Shown: positions 26,915-34,530 of the stretch, piece after piece | Numbering within the stretch: position 1 is the first letter of the stretch | Layout of the letters: every line of letters begins with the position of its first letter | Origin: Prolixibacteraceae bacterium | GTDB taxonomy: Bacteria; Bacteroidota; Bacteroidia; Bacteroidales; Prolixibacteraceae | Assembly: GCA_028377305.1 (NCBI GenBank) | Contig: JAONJW010000027.1 | Span: forward strand, 1 to 34,530 | Length of the DNA stretch: 34,530 bases | Direction of reading: 5' to 3' | Notes under the pieces: generated by a model | Databases searched by the model: none | Told to the model about the DNA's origin: nothing | Seen by the model: only the letters and a program-made list of their open reading frames with translations | Made by a program: the position numbers and the translations under genes

Positions 26915-26952
26915 GAATATCTTTATCTATTTGTCAAATAGATAAGATATTC
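26915..26952. promoter_or_regulatory. 38-bp palindrome before the histidine kinase gene
   Basis: The inner arms 26923-26933 and 26935-26945 are an exact 11-bp inverted repeat (TTATCTATTTG / CAAATAGATAA) about one central T. Outer arms GAATATC / GATATTC extend this to 18 bp each with a single unpaired T at 26922. It ends 18 bases before the kinase ATG. The near-absent loop suggests a dimeric protein site, or an RNA hairpin in the leader. Confidence 0.7.
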
Positions 26953-26970
26953 ATAATGTAAGCTCTATTT

Positions 26971-27771
26971 ATGTGGGAATTAAACTACGCCTTATTGTTA
27001 TTAAATCTATTGGGTTTTATTGTGTTGATAGTCTTTATCTGGTTCTTAAGAAAGCGAATAGCTAAACAAAAGCAGAAAGATAATAATTTTGTGAGGGTGA
27101 TAACCTCCGTCATTTCTCATGATATACGAACTCCCATCATGTCGCTTGACTCCATTATTGAATTTCTTGAAGATGAGAACTTGCCAAAAGAGGAGAGACG
27201 AGAGATTCTTATACGTATGAAAGAGTCAACTCGAGGAATATCAAACTTGGTTCATGATATGCTTAATTGGATAAACCTTTCCAATGGGAAAGTAATACTC
27301 ACTCCCCTAGAGGTTGATATTGTAGAAGAACTTAGGTTGTATACTAATGAGTGTATCCGGTTTTGCCCCATCAACAAGGATATTCATATTACCTTTCATA
27401 GTTCCCTTGAGAGTCTCCACGCTAATGTAGATATGAAGATATTAAGAACAATTTATCGGAATATTATTACCAATGCATTCAAATATTTACCCAAACATGG
27501 AGAGGTTAAATGTTGTATATCCGAAATCCATGATAAGGTGGTCATAGAGATTAAGGATAATGGATGTGGGATGAGTGCTAAGCAGGTCGCCCTCTTAACA
27601 AGAGAAAATAGAACGGTTAGGTATATCGAAACATTAGATCAGGGAGTGGGTATTGGTCTACAAATATGTACGTATTTTGTAGATCTTATGAATGGGGAAT
27701 TAAAAATTAATTCACAAAAAGATATAGGGACCACCTTTACGATTATATTGAATAAAAACAATGGACAGTAA
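26971..27771 (+). CDS. Minimal orphan sensor histidine kinase
   Basis: A 266-residue membrane histidine kinase without a sensor domain. One membrane segment spans residues 6-26 (ALLLLNLLGFIVLIVFIWFL). The HisKA box ISHDIRTPIMSL follows with the phospho-accepting His50, then the ATPase domain with N box NIITNAFKYLP, G1 box DNGCGMS and G2 box GVGIGLQI. An in-frame stop lies 12 bases before the ATG, so the N terminus is not simply mis-called; the lack of a sensory part is genuine unless a far-upstream exonic remnant was lost. There is no response regulator beside it; the single-domain regulator at 3467 is the only other two-component gene here. Confidence 0.9.
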   Translation: MWELNYALLLLNLLGFIVLIVFIWFLRKRIAKQKQKDNNFVRVITSVISHDIRTPIMSLDSIIEFLEDENLPKEERREILIRMKESTRGISNLVHDMLNWINLSNGKVILTPLEVDIVEELRLYTNECIRFCPINKDIHITFHSSLESLHANVDMKILRTIYRNIITNAFKYLPKHGEVKCCISEIHDKVVIEIKDNGCGMSAKQVALLTRENRTVRYIETLDQGVGIGLQICTYFVDLMNGELKINSQKDIGTTFTIILNKNNGQ

Positions 27772-27806
27772 AAAAGATTACTGCCCATTGATTGCTATTT
27801 GTTTTT
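27759..27806. terminator. Terminator between the histidine kinase and nrdJ
   Basis: The arms 27759-27770 and 27779-27790 pair at 11 of 12 positions (CAATGGACAGTA with TACTGCCCATTG) and are followed by T-rich DNA. The left arm covers the kinase stop codon. It can serve both convergent genes. Confidence 0.65.
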
Positions 27807-27820
27807 ATATATTGAGGTAA

Positions 27821-30373
27821 TTATCCACACTTTGAAGATCCACAGTCTTTACAAATAAGACATCCCTCTTGGTATATTACATTCGTTGATTTACAAGATG
27901 TACAAGTGGCTCCTGATTTCGTTCCATTAGGTATATATTTCTTCAATGCACGAGAAACTCCGACTTTCCATGAGTTAATTGTCTCGTTGTCAAACTGAAG
28001 ACTAGATACAAGATCTACAACATTGGTAATAGGCATACGATGACGCAATACACTCGAAATAAGTTTTGCATAGTTCCAAAACTCTGGATTGAATTTGTGT
28101 GATAGTCCTTCAATGGTTGTCTTAATACCACGTTTGTTTGAATATTGGAAGTCATAGCGACTGTTCCCTTCTTCATCCTTATTCTTGATGATCAAGCCGG
28201 TGGTGACAGCACGAGGAATTAAAAGTCCATCTTCATCATCTAACAAACCTGTAAAGATCTCATAAGGAACTTCATCGATAAGTCCGATAAATGCAATCCA
28301 CTTCTCTTTATTGTTTTGGAAACGAACAACTTCTGCGACTAGCTCTTTAGGCCTTTGTGTTGGTTTCTTATCTGTTTTCTTTTCTTTCTCTGTTGCCGAA
28401 ACAAGAACTCCTGATCGCGATCCATCACGATATACTGTAATTCCTTTACATCCACTCTCCCATGCTGTGAAATACAACTCACTTACCAACTCTTCTGATA
28501 CATCATTGGGAAGATTGATCGTAACCGAAATAGAGTGATCGACATACTTCTGGATAAGACCTTGCATACGAACTTTTTCTACCCAATCCACGTCATTAGA
28601 TGTTGCTTGGTGGTATGGTGATTTTGCAATAAGTTCGTCTAGTTCCTCATTTTGATATCTTTTGGATGTGTCGATATTGTTAATTCGCATCCACTCTAAG
28701 AATTTATGATGAAATACGATATACTCTTCAAAAGAGTCTCCCACTTCGTCAACGAAATCCACATGTGCATCTTTGTCATTAGGATTTACTTTTCTACGAC
28801 GTTTGTACACAGGCATAAATACCGGCTCGATACCCGATGTTGTCTGTGTCATCAAACTTGTGGTTCCCGTTGGTGCAATAGTCAACAATGCTATGTTACG
28901 ACGACCATATTTCTCAAGGTTTGTAGCGAACTCTTTAGACTCGCTCTTTAAACGCTGAATAAATGGATTCTGTGTCTCTCTTTTTGCATCATATATTGTA
29001 AATGCACCTCTGTCTTTTGCCAACTCAGTGGATCCAATATATGCATTAATTGCAAGTGTCCTTTGTACTTCAACCGCAAAATCAGTCGCATCCTCAGAAC
29101 CATATCTCAAACCAAGGGCTGCAAGCATATCTCCTTCGGCAGTGATACCAACACCCGTACGTCTACCCTCTTCAGCCTTACGTTTAATGTTGGCCCACAA
29201 GTTCCTTTCGGTCCTTTTTACCTCTTCTCCTTCTGGATCATTGTCAATCTTTTTAATGATGGCATCAATCTTCTCTAACTCAAGATCAATGATATCATCC
29301 ATGATTCGTTGTGCATGTTTTACATGTTTAGCAAACAGTTTGAAGTCAAACTTCGCTTCTGGTGTAAACGGATTATTTACGTAAGAATAAAGATTGATGG
29401 CAAGTAGTCTACAACTATCATAAGGACAAAGAGGAATCTCTCCACATGGATTAGTAGATATAGTTTTATATCCTAGATCGCTGTAACAATCTGGCACCGA
29501 TTCTCTAGTAATAGTATCCCAGAATAGTATTCCTGGCTCTGCTGATTTCCATGCATTGTGAACAATCTTATCCCAAATCTCTTTTGCATTTGCCTCTTTG
29601 GTGAAAGAAGGTTGTTTCGAATCAATAGGATATTGTTGCATATAGGGAACCCCGTCTTTTACGGACTTCATAAAATCATCATGGATCTTTACAGAAACAT
29701 TCGCTCCGGTGATACGCCCCTCTGTCATCTTTGCATCAATAAAACTCTCCGAATCCGGGTGTTTTACCGAAACAGATAACATCAGCGCTCCACGACGACC
29801 ATCTTGAGCGACCTCTCTGGTTGAGTTCGAGAATCGTTCCATAAATGGAACAATACCTGTAGAAGTAAGTGCAGAGTTCTTAACAGGTGATCCTGCTGGA
29901 CGAATGTGAGATAAATCATGACCTACACCACCACGACGCTTCATTAACTGAACTTGTTCTTGGTCCACTTTCATGATCCCACCATATGAATCAGATGGTC
30001 CACTCTCGCCAATTACAAAACAGTTTGAAAGAGAAGCGATCTGGAAGTTATTTCCAATTCCTGTCATTGGACCACCCTGTGGTACCAAATATTTGAATCC
30101 TTTAAAAAGATCAAATATCTTTTCCTCTGTAAGAGGGTTATTATATTTGTTCTCCACTCTAGCTATCTCTTTAGCTAGGCGCTTATGCATATCGTTCGGA
30201 TTTTGCTCGTATATGTTTCCAAATGAATCTTTTAGAGCATATTTGTTAACCCACACTCTGGCAGCAAGGTCATCTCCTTTAAAATATTCTAGCGACGATT
30301 GAAATGCTTCTTCGTTCGTGTAAGTTTTTTTAGACGTCATAGTTTCTTTTACGTCAATGTCTCTCAATTCCAT
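27821..30373 (-). CDS. nrdJ: Adenosylcobalamin-dependent (class II) ribonucleotide reductase
   Basis: Reduces ribonucleotides to deoxyribonucleotides using a cobalamin-derived radical, independent of oxygen. At 850 residues it shows the ten-stranded barrel signatures: Cys118 in LSNCFV (redox cysteine), KRRGGVGHDLSHIRP near 145, the catalytic loop TNPCGEIPL with radical-site Cys310 and Glu312, and the substrate loop APTGTTSLMTQTTSGIEP. The C terminus is a cysteine-rich tail with CTSC, CLIC and KDCGSSKCG, which probably takes part in re-reduction or metal binding. MTSKKTYTN at residue 12 is an alternative start. Only a degraded promoter-like TACCTTGC lies upstream; no NrdR box or B12 riboswitch was recognised. 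Confidence 0.95.
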   Translation of the reverse strand: MELRDIDVKETMTSKKTYTNEEAFQSSLEYFKGDDLAARVWVNKYALKDSFGNIYEQNPNDMHKRLAKEIARVENKYNNPLTEEKIFDLFKGFKYLVPQGGPMTGIGNNFQIASLSNCFVIGESGPSDSYGGIMKVDQEQVQLMKRRGGVGHDLSHIRPAGSPVKNSALTSTGIVPFMERFSNSTREVAQDGRRGALMLSVSVKHPDSESFIDAKMTEGRITGANVSVKIHDDFMKSVKDGVPYMQQYPIDSKQPSFTKEANAKEIWDKIVHNAWKSAEPGILFWDTITRESVPDCYSDLGYKTISTNPCGEIPLCPYDSCRLLAINLYSYVNNPFTPEAKFDFKLFAKHVKHAQRIMDDIIDLELEKIDAIIKKIDNDPEGEEVKRTERNLWANIKRKAEEGRRTGVGITAEGDMLAALGLRYGSEDATDFAVEVQRTLAINAYIGSTELAKDRGAFTIYDAKRETQNPFIQRLKSESKEFATNLEKYGRRNIALLTIAPTGTTSLMTQTTSGIEPVFMPVYKRRRKVNPNDKDAHVDFVDEVGDSFEEYIVFHHKFLEWMRINNIDTSKRYQNEELDELIAKSPYHQATSNDVDWVEKVRMQGLIQKYVDHSISVTINLPNDVSEELVSELYFTAWESGCKGITVYRDGSRSGVLVSATEKEKKTDKKPTQRPKELVAEVVRFQNNKEKWIAFIGLIDEVPYEIFTGLLDDEDGLLIPRAVTTGLIIKNKDEEGNSRYDFQYSNKRGIKTTIEGLSHKFNPEFWNYAKLISSVLRHRMPITNVVDLVSSLQFDNETINSWKVGVSRALKKYIPNGTKSGATCTSCKSTNVIYQEGCLICKDCGSSKCG

Positions 30374-30672
30374 GATGAATAATTAAAAATGTTGACATTT
30401 CTGCAACAACAAGAGGTCGCGTTCTAACCCCTATTTAAATTTGCGTTGCAAGGTACATTAAAAATACAATCGAGAGTAAACTTTTGTTCAGATAATTTTA
30501 AAAAGTTATCAACGTTTTATTGCTATGTTCCTAATAAACAACTAGTTGGGTTATTGAAAAACTTTGAAAGTTAACAGAAAATGAAATTTTTGACAAAAAA
30601 CAGGTCTGAAAATTTTGTCTTTGAAGTATATTGTTTTAACTTATAGAATCCTTAAATAATAGCCAAATTATA
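30374..30672. other. Gene-free stretch between waaA and nrdJ
   Basis: 299 AT-rich bases separate two minus-strand genes. I see a possible degraded -7 sequence (TACCTTGC, about 30444-30453, minus) for nrdJ and no clear terminator for waaA. Nothing else is recognisable. Confidence 0.35.
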
Positions 30673-31896
30673 CTAAAAAGTTTCTTTTAAAATAACATCG
30701 GTAGCACCTGTGTTTTCTGCAACATATTTTCTGCAAATAGTTGATGCTGACTGCAATGAATCACTAGATTCTAGTAGATGATTAATTGTGCCTTTGACTT
30801 CGTCTTTATTATGTACATTAAAAGATCCTTTTAAATCAATTAAGTCGACAGCTTCTTTAAATTTTGAGTGTTTTGGGCCAAAAACAATAGGAGCTCCAAA
30901 GGTTGCTGCTTCTAAAATATTGTGAATACTCTTTCCAAAACCTCCTCCTACGTAGGCGATATCTGCATACTTGTAAAGACTCGTAAGATAGCCATATCCA
31001 TCTGCTATAATGATATCGAATTGGGATGGATCTTCCTCTTTTAGATTACTGAAGAAGACACTCTTCTTGGTTAGCCTATCTTTTAGTGATAAGATGTGTG
31101 ACTCACTCACTTCATGAGGCGCAATAATCCATTTGATATTTTTTGACTCATTGACATAATCTAAAAGAACCGCTTCGTCTTCTGGCCACGTACTGCCACA
31201 GACAATCACTTTCTGATTTTGTTTGAAAGTCTCTACTAGTGGAAGATCATTAGCCGTAAGTGCTATATCATGAACACGGTCAAAACGAGTATCTCCAAGG
31301 ATCTGTGTATTGTGAATGCCTATCGATTGAAGTAGATCTTTCGATATTTCGTTCTGTAGATATAAAAACGTGAAGTTATGCAAGATCCTGGCATACCATT
31401 TCCCATAAGGTTTAAAGAAAATCTGTGAAGGACGAAAAATACCTGAAACAAGATAAGTATCAATGGACCTCCTATGAAGTTCATTTAAGAAATAGTACCA
31501 AAATTCATATTTGATGAAATAAGCCTTGCGAATATTTATTGTCGACAGTAATCGTTGGGCATTCTTCTTAGTATCTAAAGGAAGGTAAAGAACAACATCT
31601 GCCAATTCAAAATTCTTTCGTACTTCATATCCTGAAGGGGAAAAGAATGTTACAAGAATCTTTTGACTGGGATCTTTGGCTTTAATTCTTTCAATCAGTG
31701 GCCTTCCTTGCTCAAACTCTCCAAGAGATGCACAGTGAACCCATATATACGAGCTGTTAGGATCTACTTGCTGATTGAGATGTGCCCAGACCTCTTTTCT
31801 ACCTTTAACCCATTTCCCCGCTTTTTTATTCGATAGCGAAACAATGTGAGCTAGCATATAATAAAGATAGATGCTTAAATTGTAAAAGAATTTCAT
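30673..31896 (-). CDS. waaA: 3-deoxy-D-manno-octulosonic acid (Kdo) transferase
   Basis: Inner-membrane-associated GT-B glycosyltransferase that adds Kdo from CMP-Kdo to the lipid A precursor. The 407-residue protein has the N-terminal helix FFYNLSIYLYYMLAHIVSL acting as membrane anchor, the WVHCASLGEFEQGRPL motif near residue 52 with the catalytic-base glutamate, a middle ILGDTRFDRV near 200, VCGSTWPEDEAVLL near 232, and the C-terminal CMP-Kdo site YVGGGFGKSIHNILEAATFG near 315. All match WaaA and the length is normal. It follows rnhA by 42 bases on the same strand and probably shares its promoter. The presence of this gene implies a Gram-negative envelope with Kdo. Confidence 0.94.
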   Translation of the reverse strand: MKFFYNLSIYLYYMLAHIVSLSNKKAGKWVKGRKEVWAHLNQQVDPNSSYIWVHCASLGEFEQGRPLIERIKAKDPSQKILVTFFSPSGYEVRKNFELADVVLYLPLDTKKNAQRLLSTINIRKAYFIKYEFWYYFLNELHRRSIDTYLVSGIFRPSQIFFKPYGKWYARILHNFTFLYLQNEISKDLLQSIGIHNTQILGDTRFDRVHDIALTANDLPLVETFKQNQKVIVCGSTWPEDEAVLLDYVNESKNIKWIIAPHEVSESHILSLKDRLTKKSVFFSNLKEEDPSQFDIIIADGYGYLTSLYKYADIAYVGGGFGKSIHNILEAATFGAPIVFGPKHSKFKEAVDLIDLKGSFNVHNKDEVKGTINHLLESSDSLQSASTICRKYVAENTGATDVILKETF

Positions 31897-31938
31897 TATA
31901 TATATTAGTCTTGTAATCTTATTATTTATAGATACCTA

Positions 31939-32409
31939 TTATTCTACAGAACTTTCATACCCCTGATCGATTATGAGGCCGTTCCCTAATGCTGCTTCCA
32001 CTGCAAGACGATCGCAGTTCTCATTCTCAATATTATTGGCATGGCCTTTTATCCAAACCATCTTTACTTGGTGTTTAGCATACAACGGTAATAATCGCAT
32101 CCATAAATCAGCATTCTTCTTGTCTTTAAATCGTTTCTTGACCCAACCAAATACCCACTTCTTCTCAATAGAATCTACCACATATTTAGAATCTGAGTAG
32201 ACCACTACATTAAGTCCTTCCCTCTTCAACGCTTCAAGTCCAACAATCACAGCAAGCAGCTCCATTCGATTGTTCGTGGTCTTTCTAAAGCCTCCAGACA
32301 TCTCTTTGCGATGTTGCTTGTACATGAGAATAGTTCCATACCCTCCAGGACCAGGATTACCTCTAGAAGCACCATCTGTGTAGATTACTACCACATCATT
32401 CTGATTCAT
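31939..32409 (-). CDS. rnhA: Ribonuclease HI
   Basis: Cuts the RNA strand of RNA-DNA hybrids, for example at R-loops and primers. The four acidic catalytic residues are visible: Asp in IYTDGASRGNPG, Glu in NNRMELLAVI, Asp in YSDSKYVVDSI and Asp in NENCDRLAVEAA, with the helper histidine in IKGHANN. The region KKWVFGWVKKRFKDKKNADLW is the basic protrusion used for hybrid binding. I start at the ATG ending at 32409 (MNQNDVVVIYTDG); a further ATG at 32430 adds seven atypical residues and is possible. A -7 element at 32462-32469 fits either. The product is 156 residues, normal for type 1 RNase H. Confidence 0.94.
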   Translation of the reverse strand: MNQNDVVVIYTDGASRGNPGPGGYGTILMYKQHRKEMSGGFRKTTNNRMELLAVIVGLEALKREGLNVVVYSDSKYVVDSIEKKWVFGWVKKRFKDKKNADLWMRLLPLYAKHQVKMVWIKGHANNIENENCDRLAVEAALGNGLIIDQGYESSVE

Positions 32410-32461
32410 ATTCAATATAATAGTAGGCAATGATATTAATCTAAGCCTATTGATTTGACGG

Positions 32462-32469
32462 CAAATTTA
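32462..32469 (-). promoter_or_regulatory. -7 promoter element for rnhA-waaA
   Basis: The minus-strand reading is TAAATTTG, matching TAnnTTTG. Transcription would begin near 32455, about 45 bases before the preferred rnhA ATG. A perfect 16-bp palindrome (TCCATTCTAGAATGGA, 32504-32519) lies 35 bases further upstream and could be an operator. Confidence 0.45.
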
Positions 32470-32928
32470 ATACAATGACAATAAATATAATAGGTTTTCT
32501 TGATCCATTCTAGAATGGAAGCCATTTTTTACTCATATCTACTTGAATAACACCATGTCGAAACAGCATAAAATAGATGATTGCTCATCTACATGGGATG
32601 GAACCACACCTTGATCTGTTTAATAAGAGTGCCATTCACTCCTCTTTAGTTGTCCATATTGCTCTTCGCTAGATTTCACCCAGAGACCATAACTGTAGTA
32701 TAATTACTACAATAATCTAAATAAATTAGACAACGACATCAAGATAGAATACATCCTGAATAAGTATCGTATTCACATAGCCTATGGAATATATTCAGAC
32801 CGCTCGTTCACAGTATTATAAACCATGTTTCGAAAGAATTTGTTTTACTCCATCTCTACATCTAGCTATACATCACCTAATCGGGTTTTAGAATGAGAAC
32901 ATTTGATTTTACTACATAAGTAGCCCAA

Positions 32929-33023
32929 ACAGAGTTAAATCCACACTCCCTTCTAGTGGACATATTGGTGTGGATAGTTTGGCTGAAAGATCACTTGCCT
33001 GGACGGTGTAAAATTAACTCTGT
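32929..33023. repeat. 95-bp segment bounded by inverted repeats
   Basis: The ends ACAGAGTTAAATCCACAC (32929-32946) and GTGTAAAATTAACTCTGT (33006-33023) are inverted copies matching at 15 of 18 positions. The right end recurs in direct orientation at 33410-33427 with small changes. The size is that of a very small non-autonomous mobile element or a paired hairpin; no flanking target duplication was evident. Confidence 0.55.
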
Positions 33024-33062
33024 CTAGATGCTCCTCCTATTATAGGTAATTTCGAACTATAT

Positions 33063-33301
33063 AACCCCGACATAATCCGTACTTAATCTATCCCTAATCT
33101 ATCCATAATCCGTCGATTCGTCATGGTTTGACCATCATTTATCCATGGTTCCTCCATCCATTTCATATTTTGGGTGAAGGAACCATGAAGGAAGCTTGAA
33201 GGAACCATGAATAATCGACGGATTAGGGATAGATTAGGGATAGATTAGGTACGGATTATGTACAGATTAGGTCGGGGTTTGGTCAGGGGTATATATAGGA
33301 G
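33063..33301. repeat. Foldback array of 11-bp units
   Basis: The left arm 33063-33118 and right arm 33213-33279 are inverted copies: AACCCCGAC, then 11-bp units of type (A/C)TAATC(C/T)(G/A)T(A/C)C, four on the left and five on the right, so the right arm is one unit longer. The middle also runs in 11-base steps (for example AACCATGAAGG, AAGCTTGAAGG, AACCATGAATA at 33181-33213). CATGGTTCCT at 33144-33153 pairs with AGGAACCATG at 33178-33187 or 33200-33209. The whole can fold into one long hairpin. The 11-base period excludes coding. Confidence 0.85.
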
Positions 33302-33445
33302 TGGATGGTGTTCAGCATAAATGGGCATAGGGGGATGGTTATTGAATCGAGGTAAAATTATCAGCCGAGATATAAATGGAGAGTAAGGTTAGATTAGGTC
33401 TCGTGGGTAGTGTAAATTAAACTCTGTCAGTGTTATTTTTATGTG

Positions 33446-33534
33446 GTGGTTTAAATGTTTGCAAGAGAGTGTGAAATTAGATTAGGTCTCGTGGTTTAAA
33501 TGTTTGCAAGAGAGTGTGAAATTAAATCAGTCTC
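33446..33534. repeat. Tandem repeat of 45 and 44 bp
   Basis: Two copies beginning GTGGTTTAAATGTTTGCAAG start at 33446 and 33491. They are nearly identical for the first 35 bases and diverge towards the end (ATTAGATTAGGTCTC against ATTAAATCAGTCTC). A partial copy of the end (TTAGATTAGGTCTCGTGG) lies at 33389-33406. The core GTGTGAAATTA resembles the inverted-repeat ends at 33006 and 33410. Confidence 0.8.
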
Positions 33535-33576
33535 GTGGTCTTTATAATTTTAATCGAAGTTAAACCTCAAGAGGCA

Positions 33577-34530
33577 TTATTCAGTTTTTGGTTCCTTTAT
33601 CTCAGATTTTATCCATTGGATATTTCGTCTGATCTGTTTTAGTCCTGCTCTCATGATGGCACTAGAACGGTACTTCTTTTTAAAGGTTCCATTGGTCATC
33701 TCTTCCCAATAAGATTCTGTGTAACACTCTTTGGTTATGATCGGATCGAATGCCTCTATTTTTGTTGGCGTTGCGTTTTGTACATTCCATGGGCATACAT
33801 CTTGGCAGATATCACAGCCATAGAGTCTGTTCTGTAGTTTTCCTTTGATTTGTTCTGGTATCTCGTTTCCTCTGTATTCTATCGTGGCATAAGAAAGGCA
33901 TTTTCGAGCATCTACCTTTTGGGGTGCATATATAGCTTGTGTTGGACAAGCGTCGATGCAGCGGGTACATTTGCCGCAGTAGTTCTTAGTGTATTTTTGA
34001 TCGTATTGAAGGGATTGGTTTAATAGAATTTCTCCTATGAAAAAGAATGATCCATGTTCTTTGGAGATGACATTCCCATTTTTCCCAATCCATCCCAATC
34101 CAGCTTCTACAGCCCATGCTCTGTCTAATACTGGAGCAGAATCGACGAATAGCCGACCATTGGCTTTTGGAATTAGTTCTTGAATATAAAGAAGCAGTTG
34201 GTGCATCATATCTTTCATAATATAATGGTAGTCTTTACCATAGGCATATTTAGATATGACCCATTGGTTCTCTCTTTCTTGATTTTCTTTGGGGAAGTAG
34301 TTTAATAGAACTGATATGATGGATTGTGTTCCTTCTTCTAGAAGAGATGGGTTGGTTCTTTTTTCCAGGTTGTTTTCCATGTAAGACATCTCTCCATGGC
34401 GTTTCTCTTTGAGCCATTCTATAAGCTTTGGTTCCTGCTCGTTAAGATGTTTAGATTTGGAAAAACCACATTTCAGAAATCCTATTTCAATTGCTCTTTG
34501 CCTAATTTTATCTGTAATATTTTCGATGGT
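33577..34530 (-). CDS. queG: Epoxyqueuosine reductase, 5' end outside the window
   Basis: Cobalamin and [4Fe-4S] enzyme reducing epoxyqueuosine to queuosine in tRNA, the last step of queuosine synthesis. The frame stays open from an ATG at 34389 through the window edge. The 47 upstream codons read as a normal QueG N terminus (IRQRAIEIGFLKCGFSKS, then EWLKEKRHGEMSYM), so the gene is cut by the window, not short. Motifs: VDSAPVLDRAWAVEAGLGWIG, two ferredoxin-type cluster sites CGKCTRCIDACP and CDICQDVCPWN with the extra Cys of RKCLSYATIEYRG. About 317 residues are visible, close to the family total. No terminator was seen at its 3' end, which faces the repeat island. Confidence 0.94.
   Translation of the reverse strand, partial: TIENITDKIRQRAIEIGFLKCGFSKSKHLNEQEPKLIEWLKEKRHGEMSYMENNLEKRTNPSLLEEGTQSIISVLLNYFPKENQERENQWVISKYAYGKDYHYIMKDMMHQLLLYIQELIPKANGRLFVDSAPVLDRAWAVEAGLGWIGKNGNVISKEHGSFFFIGEILLNQSLQYDQKYTKNYCGKCTRCIDACPTQAIYAPQKVDARKCLSYATIEYRGNEIPEQIKGKLQNRLYGCDICQDVCPWNVQNATPTKIEAFDPIITKECYTESYWEEMTNGTFKKKYRSSAIMRAGLKQIRRNIQWIKSEIKEPKTE

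Larger units (their letters stand above)
32431..33576. other. 1.1-kb gene-free repeat island between rnhA and queG
   Basis: No ORF longer than about 25-30 codons looks protein-like here. The left half (32520-32928) shows only small hairpins and may be decayed sequence of unknown origin. The right half is dense in repeats: an inverted-repeat-bounded segment (32929-33023), an 11-bp-periodic foldback (33063-33301) and 44/45-bp tandem repeats (33446-33534). The G-rich bias of the foldback's right arm differs from the surrounding DNA. Confidence 0.7.

Noticed and set aside
26971-27771. Histidine kinase as a truncated pseudogene
   Set aside because: All catalytic boxes are intact, it has its own start shortly after an in-frame stop, and it is followed by a terminator; it looks like a complete minimal kinase.
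32520-32928. Short minus-strand ORF fragment (about 25 codons, with YGLWVKSSEEQYGQL) as a decayed transposase
   Set aside because: The fragment is too short, is flanked by stops in all frames and matches no family I can name.
32929-33534. CRISPR array
   Set aside because: The repeats are unequal, partly inverted and directly adjacent without unique spacers, and no cas genes are near.

Overview
The window looks like ordinary core chromosome of an AT-rich member of the Bacteroidota, probably Bacteroidales/Marinilabiliales-like. The reasons are: the gene content (HU-CCDC81/SPOR protein, DUF4296 lipoprotein, bacterial GH3 protein, deoxynucleoside kinase, class II ribonucleotide reductase, lipid A Kdo transferase); the lack of Shine-Dalgarno sequences before most starts; and several copies of the Bacteroidota -7 promoter element TAnnTTTG placed just upstream of genes. 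I see no rRNA, tRNA, CRISPR array, prophage or intact insertion sequence.

Layout. 1-1310: pgk with promoter and terminator. 1613-3337 (minus): S4-domain protein, secreted papain-like peptidase and YjbR-family protein in one run. 3430-4206: orphan single-domain response regulator meeting yraN tail to tail. 4285-7466: ldcA and metG diverge from a shared region. 7477-9657: HU/SPOR membrane protein and galE diverge. 9662-11853 (minus): deoxynucleoside kinase and GH3 protein. 11951-14009 (plus): cvpA and tyrS. 14181-15540 (minus): tsaB-efp. 15975-17264 (minus): CyuA-type desulfidase/serine dehydratase. 17412-19980 (plus): DUF4296 lipoprotein, amidohydrolase, radical SAM protein. 19999-21090 (minus): Mrp/ApbC. 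21380-26558 (minus): metH, a 51-residue membrane protein and metF, followed by a structured untranslated stretch ending in a strong terminator. 26915-27806 (plus): minimal orphan histidine kinase behind a 38-bp palindrome. 27821-30373 (minus): nrdJ. 30673-32430 (minus): rnhA-waaA. 32431-33576: a gene-free repeat island. 33577-34530 (minus): queG, running off the right edge.

Working together. metH and metF form a methionine/one-carbon unit. metH, nrdJ and queG are all cobalamin-using enzymes, although I found no B12 riboswitch in front of the two whose leaders are visible. Translation and tRNA functions are frequent (metG, tyrS, efp, tsaB, queG, radical SAM/COG0731).

The least ordinary items are: the 11-bp-periodic foldback repeat at 33063-33301 with neighbouring 44/45-bp tandem repeats; the small membrane ORF whose start overlaps the metH stop; the possible 3'UTR/small RNA after metF; and the palindrome before the orphan kinase, half of which recurs before the orphan response regulator. 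Promoter positions also move the likely start codons of ldcA, tyrS, the DUF4296 gene and mrp well inside the longest ORFs. No clearly new multi-gene system is visible.
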